13,214 nucleotides of DNA, taken from CAYYJM01 sp964471755. GTDB taxonomy: Bacteria > Planctomycetota > Planctomycetia > Gemmatales > Gemmataceae. This document shows, one piece after another, positions 1-8,196 of the stretch. The position numbers and the translations under genes were made by a program. Position 1 is the stretch's first letter; every line of letters starts with the position of its first letter. Below the pieces are notes generated by a model. The model was given only the letters and a program-made list of their open reading frames with translations. It had not been told where the DNA came from and made no database searches. Location of the stretch: the NCBI GenBank assembly GCA_964471755.1, contig CAYYJM010000180.1, positions 1-13,214 on the forward strand. The letters are read 5' to 3'.

Positions 1-890
1 GTGACGTAGAGGATCGTTCCGCAGCCCTGGTCCTTGAAGACTTCCAGGCCGTACTTGGCCGTCATCGGGCCGAAGGAGTTCTCGCCAGCCTTCCGCGCGG
101 CCAATTCGAGGCCGTGCAGCCATTCCGGCGACTTGCCCTTGCCCGCTTCGGAATAGGCGGTCGCCTGGGGCACCGCGATCTGGCCCGTCTCGGAGATCAG
201 GATCAGCTTGCTCGTGTTCGGGTCCTCGAACACCTCGACGCCGTAGCGCTGCGTCTTGTCGTTGAAGTCGGCTTCACCGGCCTTGCGTACGGACAGGGTC
301 ATGGCGCTCTTCGAGATCGGGTCCTTCACCTGGCCGGCGACCGTTGGCGTGCCGGGCACCACGGCGATCGAGCCGGTCTCGGCGATGAAGATCAGGTGCT
401 TCGTGAACGGATCCTGGAAGACCTCGATGCCGTAACGCTTCGTGTCCTTGGTGATCTCCTTCTCGGCGGCCTTGCGAGCGGGCAGTTCCATGGCCAGCTT
501 CCAGTCGGGGCCCTGGTTCTTGGCATCGCTCCAGGCCGCGCCGGGAATGCTGGCCACGTGGCCGGTATCCGTGATGTAGATCAGGTTGTTCGTGTTCGGA
601 TCGAGATAAACCTCGACGCCGATCTTCTGCGTCTTGTCGCTGAAGTTGCCTTCGCCCGCCTTGCGGACCCGCAGGTTCATGGCATGCTTCCACTCGGGAG
701 ACTTGCCCTTGGCCTCGCTCCAGCCCGTCTTCGGTTGGAGGGCGACGACGCCCCGATCCGTCACACAGACAAACTGATCGACGTTGGGATCGAGGTAGAC
801 CTCAATGCCGTACTTGGTGGCATCGGCGAACTTGTCCTGGTTGGCCTTGCGGGCGGCCAGGTCCATGGCGTGTTTCGATTCGGGAGACTT
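1..890 (-). repeat. Five in-gene tandem repeats of ~189 bp encoding a ~63-residue module
   Basis: Unit boundaries on DNA, read on the minus strand, are 890-705, 704-516, 515-327, 326-135 and 134 to the window edge. The units are diverged at nucleotide level but align residue by residue. Fixed landmarks in each are an opening K/Q-x-P, an RKA about 13 residues later, then [YI]G[ILV]EV[YF]xD. Units 2 and 5 open with the same KSPEW, and unit 1 with KSPES. The repeats are amino-acid repeats from old duplications rather than recent DNA amplification. Confidence 0.85.
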
Positions 891-998
891 TACCTTGCCG
901 GGCTGGGCCGGTGTCTGACCCAGGCCAACGGCCAGCAGGGACACCAGGGCCAGGAGCAGCAGGCGCGTCGCCCGCAGTGAAATTCGGGTGCGAGACAT
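1..998 (-). CDS. Secreted tandem-repeat protein of unknown function (partial, C-terminus cut by window)
   Basis: I do not recognise a named family. The frame is open from the ATG at 998 to the window edge, giving 332 complete codons without a stop. Residues 1-28 form a Sec-type signal peptide: a basic start (MSRTRISLRATR), a leucine-rich core, then GLGQTPAQ. The rest is five head-to-tail repeats of about 63 residues: 37-98, 99-161, 162-224, 225-288 and 289 to the edge. All five keep an RKA triplet and a G[ILV]EV[YF]xD motif; copies 1-4 also keep a hydrophobic strand followed by a [TASE]xxG turn and alanine. The alternation suggests beta-structure, possibly repeated small sheets or a propeller-like fold, and an exported, perhaps surface, location; both are inferred. 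An AAGG-like ribosome site lies about 10 bases before the ATG. It is divergent from the secretin gene at 1361. The opposite-strand reading frame over the same DNA is a high-GC shadow. Sure of the gene, not of its role. Confidence 0.85.
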   Translation of the reverse strand, partial: MSRTRISLRATRLLLLALVSLLAVGLGQTPAQPGKVKSPESKHAMDLAARKANQDKFADATKYGIEVYLDPNVDQFVCVTDRGVVALQPKTGWSEAKGKSPEWKHAMNLRVRKAGEGNFSDKTQKIGVEVYLDPNTNNLIYITDTGHVASIPGAAWSDAKNQGPDWKLAMELPARKAAEKEITKDTKRYGIEVFQDPFTKHLIFIAETGSIAVVPGTPTVAGQVKDPISKSAMTLSVRKAGEADFNDKTQRYGVEVFEDPNTSKLILISETGQIAVPQATAYSEAGKGKSPEWLHGLELAARKAGENSFGPMTAKYGLEVFKDQGCGTILYV

Positions 999-1170
999 GA
1001 TCACGGTACCTTCGAGGTCGGCAGACAACGTTGCTTCCAGGGCATTCAATTGGGACGAGTCGAACCGCCCATCCTAACGCCCCGCGTCCTTGTGGCCAGG
1101 ATACGCCGCCACGCCGTGGCGACAAGGCGGACCCGGTCGGCCGCCACCGTGCCGATTCTTGAATCTGACC

Positions 1171-1197
1171 TTGACCGGAGCGCGATCGGACGATAAC
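1171..1197 (+). promoter_or_regulatory. Possible sigma-70-type promoter of the secretin gene
   Basis: A TTGACC hexamer (1171-1176) is followed after 15 bases by GATAAC (1192-1197). The hexamers resemble -35 and -10 elements, but the spacing is shorter than the preferred 17 bases and planctomycete promoters are poorly defined. It would give a leader of about 155 bases before the GTG at 1361. Weak call. Confidence 0.25.
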
Positions 1198-1347
1198 ACC
1201 CCCCTCACTTTTCCGTCAGTTCGTTCGGATCAGTTGCATTCGCAGACGGCGCTCGCGCGTTCGTCGCGAAACATGGGGGAAGGGTTGTCTCCTTCGGGGA
1301 GGAGGCGGCCCAAAGCGGCATGGGGACTCGCCGCGACAGGGAAGGTT

Positions 1348-1355
1348 AAAGGAGG
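1348..1355 (+). promoter_or_regulatory. Ribosome binding site that fixes the secretin GTG start
   Basis: The run AAAGGAGG at 1348-1355 matches the Shine-Dalgarno core and ends 5 bases before the GTG at 1361. The reading from this GTG begins with a proper signal peptide, which supports it over any internal start. Frames that begin earlier over the same DNA do not encode the secretin. Confidence 0.8.
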
Positions 1356-1360
1356 CCAGG

Positions 1361-4300
1361 GTGGCTACGGCAAGATCACGAAGGTGGGTCAAGCTCGTCG
1401 CGGGGCTGCTGCTGGGCTCCGCGGCCGGGCCCCTGGGGGGAGAGACGGCCGTCTCGCAGGCATTTGCCGAACCGGCCGTGTCCCGGACGCAGCCAGCACA
1501 ACCGATGTCCGCCTCGGCCGCACTGCGCCAGGCCGGCACACTCCAGCAGAAGGGTCGATTCGAGGACGCCGCTCTCCTCCTCCGGCAAGCCAACGGTCGC
1601 GTCGCGGAACTGTCCGCGGCCGAGCGTCAGGAACTGGCTCGCCTGTGGCATGAGAACTTCGCCTGCCTCCAGCAGCGCCGGGCGGCCATCGATCTGCTGC
1701 TCGAAGCGGAGCAGGAAATGAACGTTGGCCGACAGGCCGAGGCCGCCCGCTGCCTCAACCAACTGGCGGAAGTCGCTGCCTGGCTGCCGGCTCTGGAACA
1801 GGCCCGCTATCGGACCTTGACCGAGTCGTCCCACACGGTCGTCCGGGCGGTCGCGCCGACCAGCGCCGACGGAGCGAACCAGAGCGGGGCTCGAGAGAAG
1901 CTGAAGCTCGCCCGGAAGGAACTCGGCGACTATCGCATCGACGAGGCCGAACGCCTGGCCCGTGAGGCCGAGGCTCTCAACGCCTCGTGGGGCAAGACCG
2001 AGGACTCGCCACGCAAGGTCCTGGAAGAAGTGGCCCGGCTGCGGACCGATGGCAGAAGCCTGCTCGCCGGGGCCCGCCACTGGCTCCAGCGACGGGACTA
2101 CGATCGGGCCGAGAAGCTCGCCGTGGCGGCCGAAAAGCAGGGCACCGGCTGGAGCATCAACCCCTTCGCCGACACGCCGACCCGGGCCCTGAAGGACATC
2201 CGGGCCGCTCGCGGCAAGGGAGTGCATGCGGGGAGCCGGCCGACCGGCGACTCGATCCAGCAGGTGACGGCCCGGGTTCACGACCAATCTTCGATGGAGG
2301 TCAAGGCCGCCCTGTCTCAGGCGATGGATCAGCACGAACGGCCGGCCGATCGCAAGGCCGACGAGGCCCGGCGTCTGCTCCACCAGGGCCGCCGAGCGCT
2401 GCAGGCCAGAGACATCGCCACGGCTCGCAACATGGCCGAACAGGCTCTCGCCATGAAGGCCGACCTGGCCTGGTGGGAAGATACGGGGAGCAAGCTCCTC
2501 GCCGACGTCAACCGCGCCGACAAGCACGGCCCGGCCGACGCCACCGGCCCGGTGAAGTCGAAGGAAGAGGCGGTCGCACTGCTCAAGCAGGGCCGCACTC
2601 TGTACCACGAGGGGAAACTGGACGAGGCCCTGGCGATCGCCACGCGCCTGAAGGGGCAGGCCAGCATCCGCTGGGGGCTGTTCGAGCCGACGCCGGATAG
2701 CCTGCTCCGCGATGCCGAGCAGGCCCGGTCTCGCCGCGACCAGCACATGGCTGGCAAGATTCTCGCCGAGGGACGCCGGCTCCTCGCCAGCGGCGACCAC
2801 GACGGTGCCGCTCGCGCCGCCGAGCAGGCGCAGAAGCTGCACGGTTCCTACTCGATCTTCGATTTCGGCGATCGGCCCACGAAGCTGCTGGCCGACGTCG
2901 CCCAGGCCCGGCAGAAGCACGGCCCACGGGATCGAACCACGGAACTGGCTCATCGAAACTCGACGGGCAATCCGGCCACGCAGGCCCAGATTCTGCTCAA
3001 CGACGCCCGCACGGCCCTCCGCACGGGCGAGTCGGCCAAGGCCGTCCGTCTGGCCGAGCAGGCGCAGCAGTTGCAGAAGCAGCACAACCTCCAGCTCAGT
3101 GAGAGCCCCGAGGTGATCCTGGCCGAGGCCCAGCGGACCGTCGGCGCGACGCCGTACGGTGCGGCGCTGCCCGGCACGCTCCCGAAGAAGGACGCTGCCG
3201 TCACGACCTCCAAGAAGCCGGAAGCGAACAAGCTCCTGGCGACCGCTCGCCAGTTGCAGGAGCAGGGCAAGCTCGTCGAGGCCCGCGGCAAGGCCCAGGA
3301 CGCGCTGCTCCTGGGAGCCGACTTCGGCCCCACGGAGGATTCGCCGGAGCTGGCCATCCAGCAGATCAACGACCGGGCCGCCCGTGAAGTGGCCCGGCTC
3401 GTGAACGAGGCGAGCGAGACTCTGGTCAGCTCCAGCGGTACGCCCGCCGAGACGGCCAGCAAGGTCGAGCCGAAGCTCGCCGAGGCACGCAGCCTGGCCG
3501 TCGCCTTCGGCCTCGATACGCAGCCGATCGACGTTCAGACCGCGGCCATCGCCCGGCTCAAGGGTCTTGGCACGACCACCGTCGGAACCACGCCAGCCAC
3601 CCTGCCGTTGCCGGGACCGGGAGGCATTCCCGAGGTCGTGGTGCAGAATCCGACGAAGCCGACGGCTCCCAACGCGGGCAAGATGCTGCTCGACAATGCC
3701 CGTCTGGAACTCCGCAAGGGCGAGCTGAGTACCGCTCGCAAGATGGCCGAGGAGGCCGCTCAGGGCTCCTTCGGCGTGCAGGACGAGGCCCTGTCCATCC
3801 TCCGGTCAATCGACGCCGAGGAGTCACGGCAACGCAACCTGACCGCCAATCGCTCCTTCGACGCCGCTCGCCAGGCGTTCCAGCGTGGTGAGTTCACCTA
3901 CGCCGGAAGCCTGATCGCGAAGATCGACGTCCGCCAGCTGGACCCCATTCGCCAGGGCCACCTGCGTGAAATGATGATGACCCCGCAGATGCAACCGAGC
4001 AGCCTGGCCCGGACCAGCCCGGTGACCCCGATCCCGACCACGGGTGACGGCTCCGGCCCACGCCAGGTTCGGCACGACGTCGAGGAAGCCCCGATGGGCG
4101 CACTGGGTCCGATCGATCTGCCGGGCCGGGTTCAGGTGACCGATCAGAAGCCGACCGAGGGCACCGGAACCGCGAGTACCACCGTGGCCGCCAAGAACGG
4201 CATCCTGGAGACGACCGCAGCGATGCGGGAGATCAAGTTCCAGCAGATGCGCGACCAGGGCCTCAAGACGCAGAGCGAGGCCACCGAGAAGTTCAAGACC

Positions 4301-6580
4301 GGCCAGTACGATCTGGCCCTGGAGATGCTCCAGGAATACCTGAAGCTGCTCAACGACACCGATCTGGAGGCGAACCAGACGTCGCTCCTGCGTCGCTCGA
4401 CCGAATCGCGATTGCAGCAGTTCCGTATCCTCAAGGCGCAGCAGGAGCTGGTGTCGCGAAACGGCCGGGCTCATGAGAATGCTCATGCCGCCATCGGCCG
4501 ATCGCAGATGGCCGAGCTGCACAAGCAGAAGAAGATCGAGGAACTGATGAAGCAATCAACCGCGCTGCTCAAGGAGGGCAAGTACCTCGAAGCCGAGCGG
4601 ACGGCGATGCAGGCCCATGAGATCGATCCGGACAACGCCGTTGTCTCGGCGATGGTCTTCATCGCCAAGCGGCAGCGTCGCGGCGAGGAGTACGCCCAGA
4701 TCAAGTCCGAGAAGGAGAACATGGTCCTCGGCGTTCTCAACGACGCCGAGCGGGAAGGGCCCGTCGGCCCGGTTCGGAACGGGATCGAGTTCGACCCGGC
4801 CCGGTCGGCCATCGCACAGAAGCGGACGCCGCGCAGCCTGAAGCTGACGACCAAGGGCCTGCGTGAACGGGAGATCGAGAGCAAGCTGAACACGCCGGTC
4901 ACGCTCAACTTCAAGGACGTGCCGCTCTACTCGGTGTTGCAGGATCTCCAGGCGTACCACAACATCCCGATCTGGCCCAACCGCGCCGCCCTGGAGGAGG
5001 CCGGCATCAGTCTGGATCGTCCGGTGACGATCCAGGTCGGCAACCTGTCGCTGAAGTCGGCCCTGAACCTGCTGCTCAACGATGCCCATCTGACGTGGGT
5101 CATCCGCGACGAGGTGTTACAGGTCACGACGCCGGCCGACGCTCGCGGCAAGCTGGAAACGCGGACCATTGACGTGACCGACCTGGTCATCCCGATCCAC
5201 AACTTCGGCGTTCTGCCGCAGGCTCAGGCTCCGCAGCCGTCGATGACGGCGTTCCATCCGCCGATGGGCACCGGTCCGGGAGCCACGCCGGTCCAGACGC
5301 CGCTGAGCCTGCTCAACGGCCAGGAAGTCGGCACGCCGGGCGGAGCCACGTTGCAGAACAACGGCGGTTCCGTGACCAAGGGCCAGACGCCAACTCAGGA
5401 GAAGGAACTCATCCGCCTGATCCAGAACACCATCGCGCCGACCAGCTGGCGAGAGATGGGCGGTCCTGGCACCATGGAGTTCCTGCCCCTGGGCAACGCT
5501 CTGGTCATCAACCAGACGCTCGACATCCAGGAGCAGGTCGCCGACCTGCTGGCGGCCCTGCGTCGGCTGCAAGATCAGGAAGTTGCTGTCGAGGTTCGCT
5601 TCATCACCATCACGGAGGATTTCTACGAGCGTATCGGCGTCAACTTCAACGTGAACATCATCAACGATCAGGCGCAGAAGTACGCCCAGCAGTTGACGAC
5701 CGGTGCGGCCCAGCCGTCGCCGAACTTCAACGCCTTCAACCCGAGCCACCTGGTCGCCGGCATCACCCCGGCCGGGTCGCTCACCAACGACCTGAGCATT
5801 CCGATCACCAACCAGACGTTCTGGCAGACGATCCCGCAGTTCGGCGGCTATCCGGGTGTCGGCGTCGGTGGTGTGACGATGGGTCTGGCGTTCCTCAGCG
5901 ACATCCAGGTGTTCCTCTTCCTGGAGGCCGTGCAGGGCGACGTTCGCAACAACGTCATGCAGGCTCCGAAGCTGACGCTGTTCAACGGTCAGACGGCCAA
6001 CCTGACCGTCGGCGAGAATCGGCTGTTCGTGACCGGCACCCGCGTGGCTCTGATCAACGGCAACCCCGTGTTCCAGCCACAGATCACCAACATCAACATC
6101 AACACGACGCTCCTGATTCAGGCGGTGATCACGGGCGACCGGCGGTTCGTGCGACTGTCGATCAACCCGTTCCTGACGAACCAGATTCCGGGTCCGGTGC
6201 CGGCCTTCCCGGTGGTCGTGCCGATCTTCCCGCAGCAGGGTGTCGGCGTGTTCTCCAGTCCGCCCGATCCGATCGTCTTCACGCAGTTCATCCAGCAGCC
6301 GGGCACGACGTTCGTCAGCGTCGGCACCACGGTCATGGTGCCCGACGGCGGCACGGTGCTGATGGGCGGCCTGAAGCGTCTGTCGGAGAACCGGACCGAG
6401 TACGGGGCTCCGATCCTGAGCAAGATCCCGGCCATCAACCGTCTGTTCCGCAACGTCGGTTACGGTCGTGAGGCGGCCAGCCTCCTGCTCATGGTCACGC
6501 CACGCATCATCATCCAGGAGGAGGAAGAAGAACGGGCCACCGGCTACCGCAACCAGCCGCTAATCGGCTCGGGACCGTGA
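1361..6580 (+). CDS. Giant secretin (type II/III secretion system family protein) with helical-repeat N-terminal region
   Basis: An outer-membrane channel of the secretin superfamily (GspD/PilQ-like), 1739 residues against roughly 600-800 for typical members. Residues 1-36 are a signal peptide (RSRRW, hydrophobic core, AFA cleavage site). From about 50 to 830 come repeated alpha-helical, TPR-like units, clearest near 177, 230, 334, 403, 465, 543, 622 and 774. Many follow LLxxARxxLxxGxxxxA...A and end in [DE][TS]P with a leucine-rich helix. A Pro/Gly/Thr-rich linker lies at about 880-960, and further TPR-like segments near 974 and 1067. An STN/N0-like domain starts near 1177 (VTLNFKDVPLYSVLQDL), a secretin N-type domain near 1348 (LIRLIQNTIAP), and the secretin core runs from about 1410 to 1715 with VPDGGTVLMGGL at 1660 and LSKIPAINRLFRN. 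The tail carries five consecutive Glu. The substrate is unknown: no assembly ATPase, platform protein or pilin lies nearby. The family call is firm; whether it serves secretion, pili or another role is open. Confidence 0.93.
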   Translation: MATARSRRWVKLVAGLLLGSAAGPLGGETAVSQAFAEPAVSRTQPAQPMSASAALRQAGTLQQKGRFEDAALLLRQANGRVAELSAAERQELARLWHENFACLQQRRAAIDLLLEAEQEMNVGRQAEAARCLNQLAEVAAWLPALEQARYRTLTESSHTVVRAVAPTSADGANQSGAREKLKLARKELGDYRIDEAERLAREAEALNASWGKTEDSPRKVLEEVARLRTDGRSLLAGARHWLQRRDYDRAEKLAVAAEKQGTGWSINPFADTPTRALKDIRAARGKGVHAGSRPTGDSIQQVTARVHDQSSMEVKAALSQAMDQHERPADRKADEARRLLHQGRRALQARDIATARNMAEQALAMKADLAWWEDTGSKLLADVNRADKHGPADATGPVKSKEEAVALLKQGRTLYHEGKLDEALAIATRLKGQASIRWGLFEPTPDSLLRDAEQARSRRDQHMAGKILAEGRRLLASGDHDGAARAAEQAQKLHGSYSIFDFGDRPTKLLADVAQARQKHGPRDRTTELAHRNSTGNPATQAQILLNDARTALRTGESAKAVRLAEQAQQLQKQHNLQLSESPEVILAEAQRTVGATPYGAALPGTLPKKDAAVTTSKKPEANKLLATARQLQEQGKLVEARGKAQDALLLGADFGPTEDSPELAIQQINDRAAREVARLVNEASETLVSSSGTPAETASKVEPKLAEARSLAVAFGLDTQPIDVQTAAIARLKGLGTTTVGTTPATLPLPGPGGIPEVVVQNPTKPTAPNAGKMLLDNARLELRKGELSTARKMAEEAAQGSFGVQDEALSILRSIDAEESRQRNLTANRSFDAARQAFQRGEFTYAGSLIAKIDVRQLDPIRQGHLREMMMTPQMQPSSLARTSPVTPIPTTGDGSGPRQVRHDVEEAPMGALGPIDLPGRVQVTDQKPTEGTGTASTTVAAKNGILETTAAMREIKFQQMRDQGLKTQSEATEKFKTGQYDLALEMLQEYLKLLNDTDLEANQTSLLRRSTESRLQQFRILKAQQELVSRNGRAHENAHAAIGRSQMAELHKQKKIEELMKQSTALLKEGKYLEAERTAMQAHEIDPDNAVVSAMVFIAKRQRRGEEYAQIKSEKENMVLGVLNDAEREGPVGPVRNGIEFDPARSAIAQKRTPRSLKLTTKGLREREIESKLNTPVTLNFKDVPLYSVLQDLQAYHNIPIWPNRAALEEAGISLDRPVTIQVGNLSLKSALNLLLNDAHLTWVIRDEVLQVTTPADARGKLETRTIDVTDLVIPIHNFGVLPQAQAPQPSMTAFHPPMGTGPGATPVQTPLSLLNGQEVGTPGGATLQNNGGSVTKGQTPTQEKELIRLIQNTIAPTSWREMGGPGTMEFLPLGNALVINQTLDIQEQVADLLAALRRLQDQEVAVEVRFITITEDFYERIGVNFNVNIINDQAQKYAQQLTTGAAQPSPNFNAFNPSHLVAGITPAGSLTNDLSIPITNQTFWQTIPQFGGYPGVGVGGVTMGLAFLSDIQVFLFLEAVQGDVRNNVMQAPKLTLFNGQTANLTVGENRLFVTGTRVALINGNPVFQPQITNININTTLLIQAVITGDRRFVRLSINPFLTNQIPGPVPAFPVVVPIFPQQGVGVFSSPPDPIVFTQFIQQPGTTFVSVGTTVMVPDGGTVLMGGLKRLSENRTEYGAPILSKIPAINRLFRNVGYGREAASLLLMVTPRIIIQEEEEERATGYRNQPLIGSGP

Positions 6581-6583
6581 CCC

Positions 6584-6632
6584 GAACGATGAACGGTGAA
6601 CGATGAACGATGAACGATGAACGATGAACGGA
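6584..6632 (+). repeat. Heptamer tandem repeat (GAACGAT)n
   Basis: Starting 3 bases after the secretin stop codon, the heptamer GAACGAT occurs as six full units (6584-6625, the second with one change, GAACGGT) plus a partial seventh. Two inverted units follow at 6642-6658. Simple repeats of this kind are common in assembled planctomycete intergenic DNA and are prone to slippage, so the copy number may vary between strains. Confidence 0.85.
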
Positions 6633-6658
6633 AGCGATTCTGTTCATCGTTCATCGTT
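6613..6658. terminator. Long hairpin between convergent genes, candidate bidirectional terminator
   Basis: The arms 6613-6629 and 6642-6658 are perfectly complementary over 17 bp with a 12-base loop (6630-6641). The hairpin lies 33 bases past the secretin stop (6580) and 8 bases past the stop of the minus-strand DUF362 gene (6666), so it could end transcription from both sides. Neither side has a clear T-run (only TTT on the plus side), so this is not a textbook intrinsic terminator. It may instead act as an RNA-stabilising 3' hairpin. Confidence 0.5.
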
Positions 6659-6665
6659 TCTGAGG

Positions 6666-8125
6666 TCAAGAAGGGAGTGTGAGGGTGCGGTAGTCGATCT
6701 CGTCTCGTGGGAATCTGCCCAGTCCGAGCTGGCCGGCCAGGACGATGTGTTCGGGCTGGCGTCGGTTGAAGACCTCCGAGGCTCGGCCGCCGTGACGGTG
6801 GGTGCTGGCCATGGCCAGCGTGGCGGCTGGCAGGCCGGGCTGCACCTGGAGCCGGGCCAGGCCGGTGCCGATCGCGGCGGAGTAGNNNNNNNNNNGTAGG
6901 GGTAGTTCTGCAAGCCCATTTCTTCGACCGGAGCCCAGCCGAGTTCACGACGCTTGGCATTGATGACCGACCAGCCGACGTGGTCCATCGCCACCGGGTC
7001 GGTCGCGAAGAACAGGCCCTTGTGACGCCAGGTGCCCCACGTCTTGTTCCAGCAGCCCGGCCCCCCTTCGTAGACGGCGATCAGGCCATCCAGGATGTGC
7101 AGGGTCGCCCGTTCCTGGAGCGGTTTCTGGGCGACCGCCTGGGGGATGAACGTGTTGCACTGGTTGGGGCCGGTGGAGGCATGGTCCTCCGAGAAGCCGT
7201 GCGCGATGTCGGCAAGATGGCTCCGGGCCACGTTGTTGTTCATGCCGTGCGACATGTTCTTCAGGGCCAGCGTCACCCCGGCCGAGCGGTGGTCCTTCAA
7301 TACCGGCAGGGTGATGACCTTGTCCACCAGGCGCGTGACGATGCTCGACAGGTGCGAGCGGTGGCGGCGGTCGTCCTTCTTGTCGTGTTCCGGAGCGCAG
7401 AAACCCATCGTGGTGAAGACGTCGGGGTCGTAGCCGACGACGTGGCGACCCATCTCGGGTGAGCAGCTACCGGGGCCGTTGTCGAAGCCGTCGATGGCCA
7501 CCTGGGTATCGGTGTAGCGAACGGCCGAGGCGACCCAGCGGACGCCGGACATGATCCGCGTGGTCATCACGTCGGCATAGCCGGCCTGGACGAACTCCTC
7601 GGCATAGCGCTCGAAGACGAAGATGCGTTCCGGCTTCACGCCGGCAGCCCGGAGGCACTCGACCACGCGCAGCAGCAGGGCCGGGCTGGAAATCGAGCCG
7701 ACGTTGTTGGGATTGCGTCCGTCGCCGGGCCGGGGGCCGCGTCCGACCGGGTTGACCTTGATGCCGACGTAGTCCTCCGGGGAGAAGAACGTCTTCCAGT
7801 TGCCGGCGACGTCGGCGGGGTCGCCGCCGACCAGCTCGGCCATGCCGCGATCGACCATGACGGCGACCGCCTCGGGCACGATGCGATGGTCATCGGTCAC
7901 GCTGCCGGGATGGCGGACCTCGATCACCCGGCCGGGATAGCGGCCGGGCATCGGCAAGGGAGCCGGGGTGTGCTGACCGATTCGGCCGGTGAACCGCGGA
8001 GCGGGCGGCGGCGGATCCTTCGGCAGATGTTGCTGCCAGTACCAGTAGGCGGCGGGTCCGCCGCCGAGGAGCAATCCCGTGGCGGTTCCCAGAAGAAAGG
8101 AGCGACGATCGCTTGAGTGGTCCAT
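6666..8125 (-). CDS. Tat-exported DUF362 domain protein (interrupted by assembly gap)
   Basis: Starts at ATG 8125 and reads 410 codons to the N-run at 6886-6895. After the gap the matching frame begins at the TAC at 6884 and runs to TGA at 6668-6666, ending RTLTLPS. Collapsing the gap on a 4-base overlap gives about 481 residues. Residues 6-22 (DRRSFLLG plus a hydrophobic Gly/Leu stretch) form a twin-arginine signal, implying export of a folded protein. The body matches the DUF362 family: VGIKVNPVG at about 120-128, KDHRSAGVTLALKNMSHG at about 277-294, DGLIAVYEGGP at 346-356 and ATDPVAMDHVGW at 374-385. The biochemical activity is unknown, and no ferredoxin-type cysteine cluster is present, unlike some family members. 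The ribosome site before the ATG is weak. Convergent with the secretin and divergent from the WD40 gene. The family call is firm; the C-terminal join is inferred. Confidence 0.88.
6886..6895. other. Assembly gap (10 N)
   Basis: Ten undetermined bases lie inside the DUF362 gene. The coding frame before and after differs if the gap is taken at face value: 1460 bases from start to stop is not a multiple of three. Both flanks carry the same 4-mer, GTAG, at 6882-6885 and 6896-6899. Merging them restores one continuous frame, so the N-run is probably a scaffolding placeholder. Confidence 0.95.
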
Positions 8126-8164
8126 GGTGTGGCTCGACCGGCGCGAGGGTTCAGTAGCGGTCGT

Positions 8165-8186
8165 TCACCCGATCGAAACCGGGTGA
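8165..8186. promoter_or_regulatory. Inverted repeat in the leader of the DUF362 gene
   Basis: TCACCCG (8165-8171) and CGGGTGA (8180-8186) form a perfect 7-bp inverted repeat with an 8-base centre. It begins a few bases downstream of the transcription start predicted from the minus-strand promoter at 8197-8226. It could be an operator for a dimeric repressor or a hairpin in the mRNA leader. No regulator is encoded in the window. Confidence 0.35.
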
Positions 8187-8196
8187 TCCTCCTGAC

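Larger units (their letters stand above)
999..1360. other. Divergent intergenic region (362 bp)
   Basis: The region separates the repeat-protein gene (starting at 998, minus) from the secretin gene (starting at 1361, plus), so it should carry both promoters. I find no convincing short gene in it; the open frames crossing it lack supporting start signals or homology. A small 6-bp inverted repeat, CGCCAC/GTGGCG, sits at 1107-1121. A possible plus-strand promoter is listed separately. The last ~100 bases before the GTG are purine-rich and end in a strong ribosome binding site. No tRNA, riboswitch or small-RNA fold was recognised. Confidence 0.7.

Noticed and set aside
114..980. Plus-strand open frame of 288 codons with repeated segments
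   Set aside because: Its periodicity is the mirror image of the minus-strand 63-residue repeats, which come with a signal peptide and better conserved motifs.
1376..3085. Long minus-strand open frame (569 codons) opposite the secretin gene
   Set aside because: It is a shadow of a high-GC gene: Leu/Gly/Arg-rich with no recognisable domain, start signal or signal peptide, while the plus strand encodes a clear secretin.
6584..6658. CRISPR array
   Set aside because: The repeats are 7 bases long with no spacers between them.
6666..6960. True frameshift or pseudogene at the end of the DUF362 gene
   Set aside because: The frame change coincides exactly with the N-run and is cured by merging the matching 4-base flanks, so an assembly cause is more likely.
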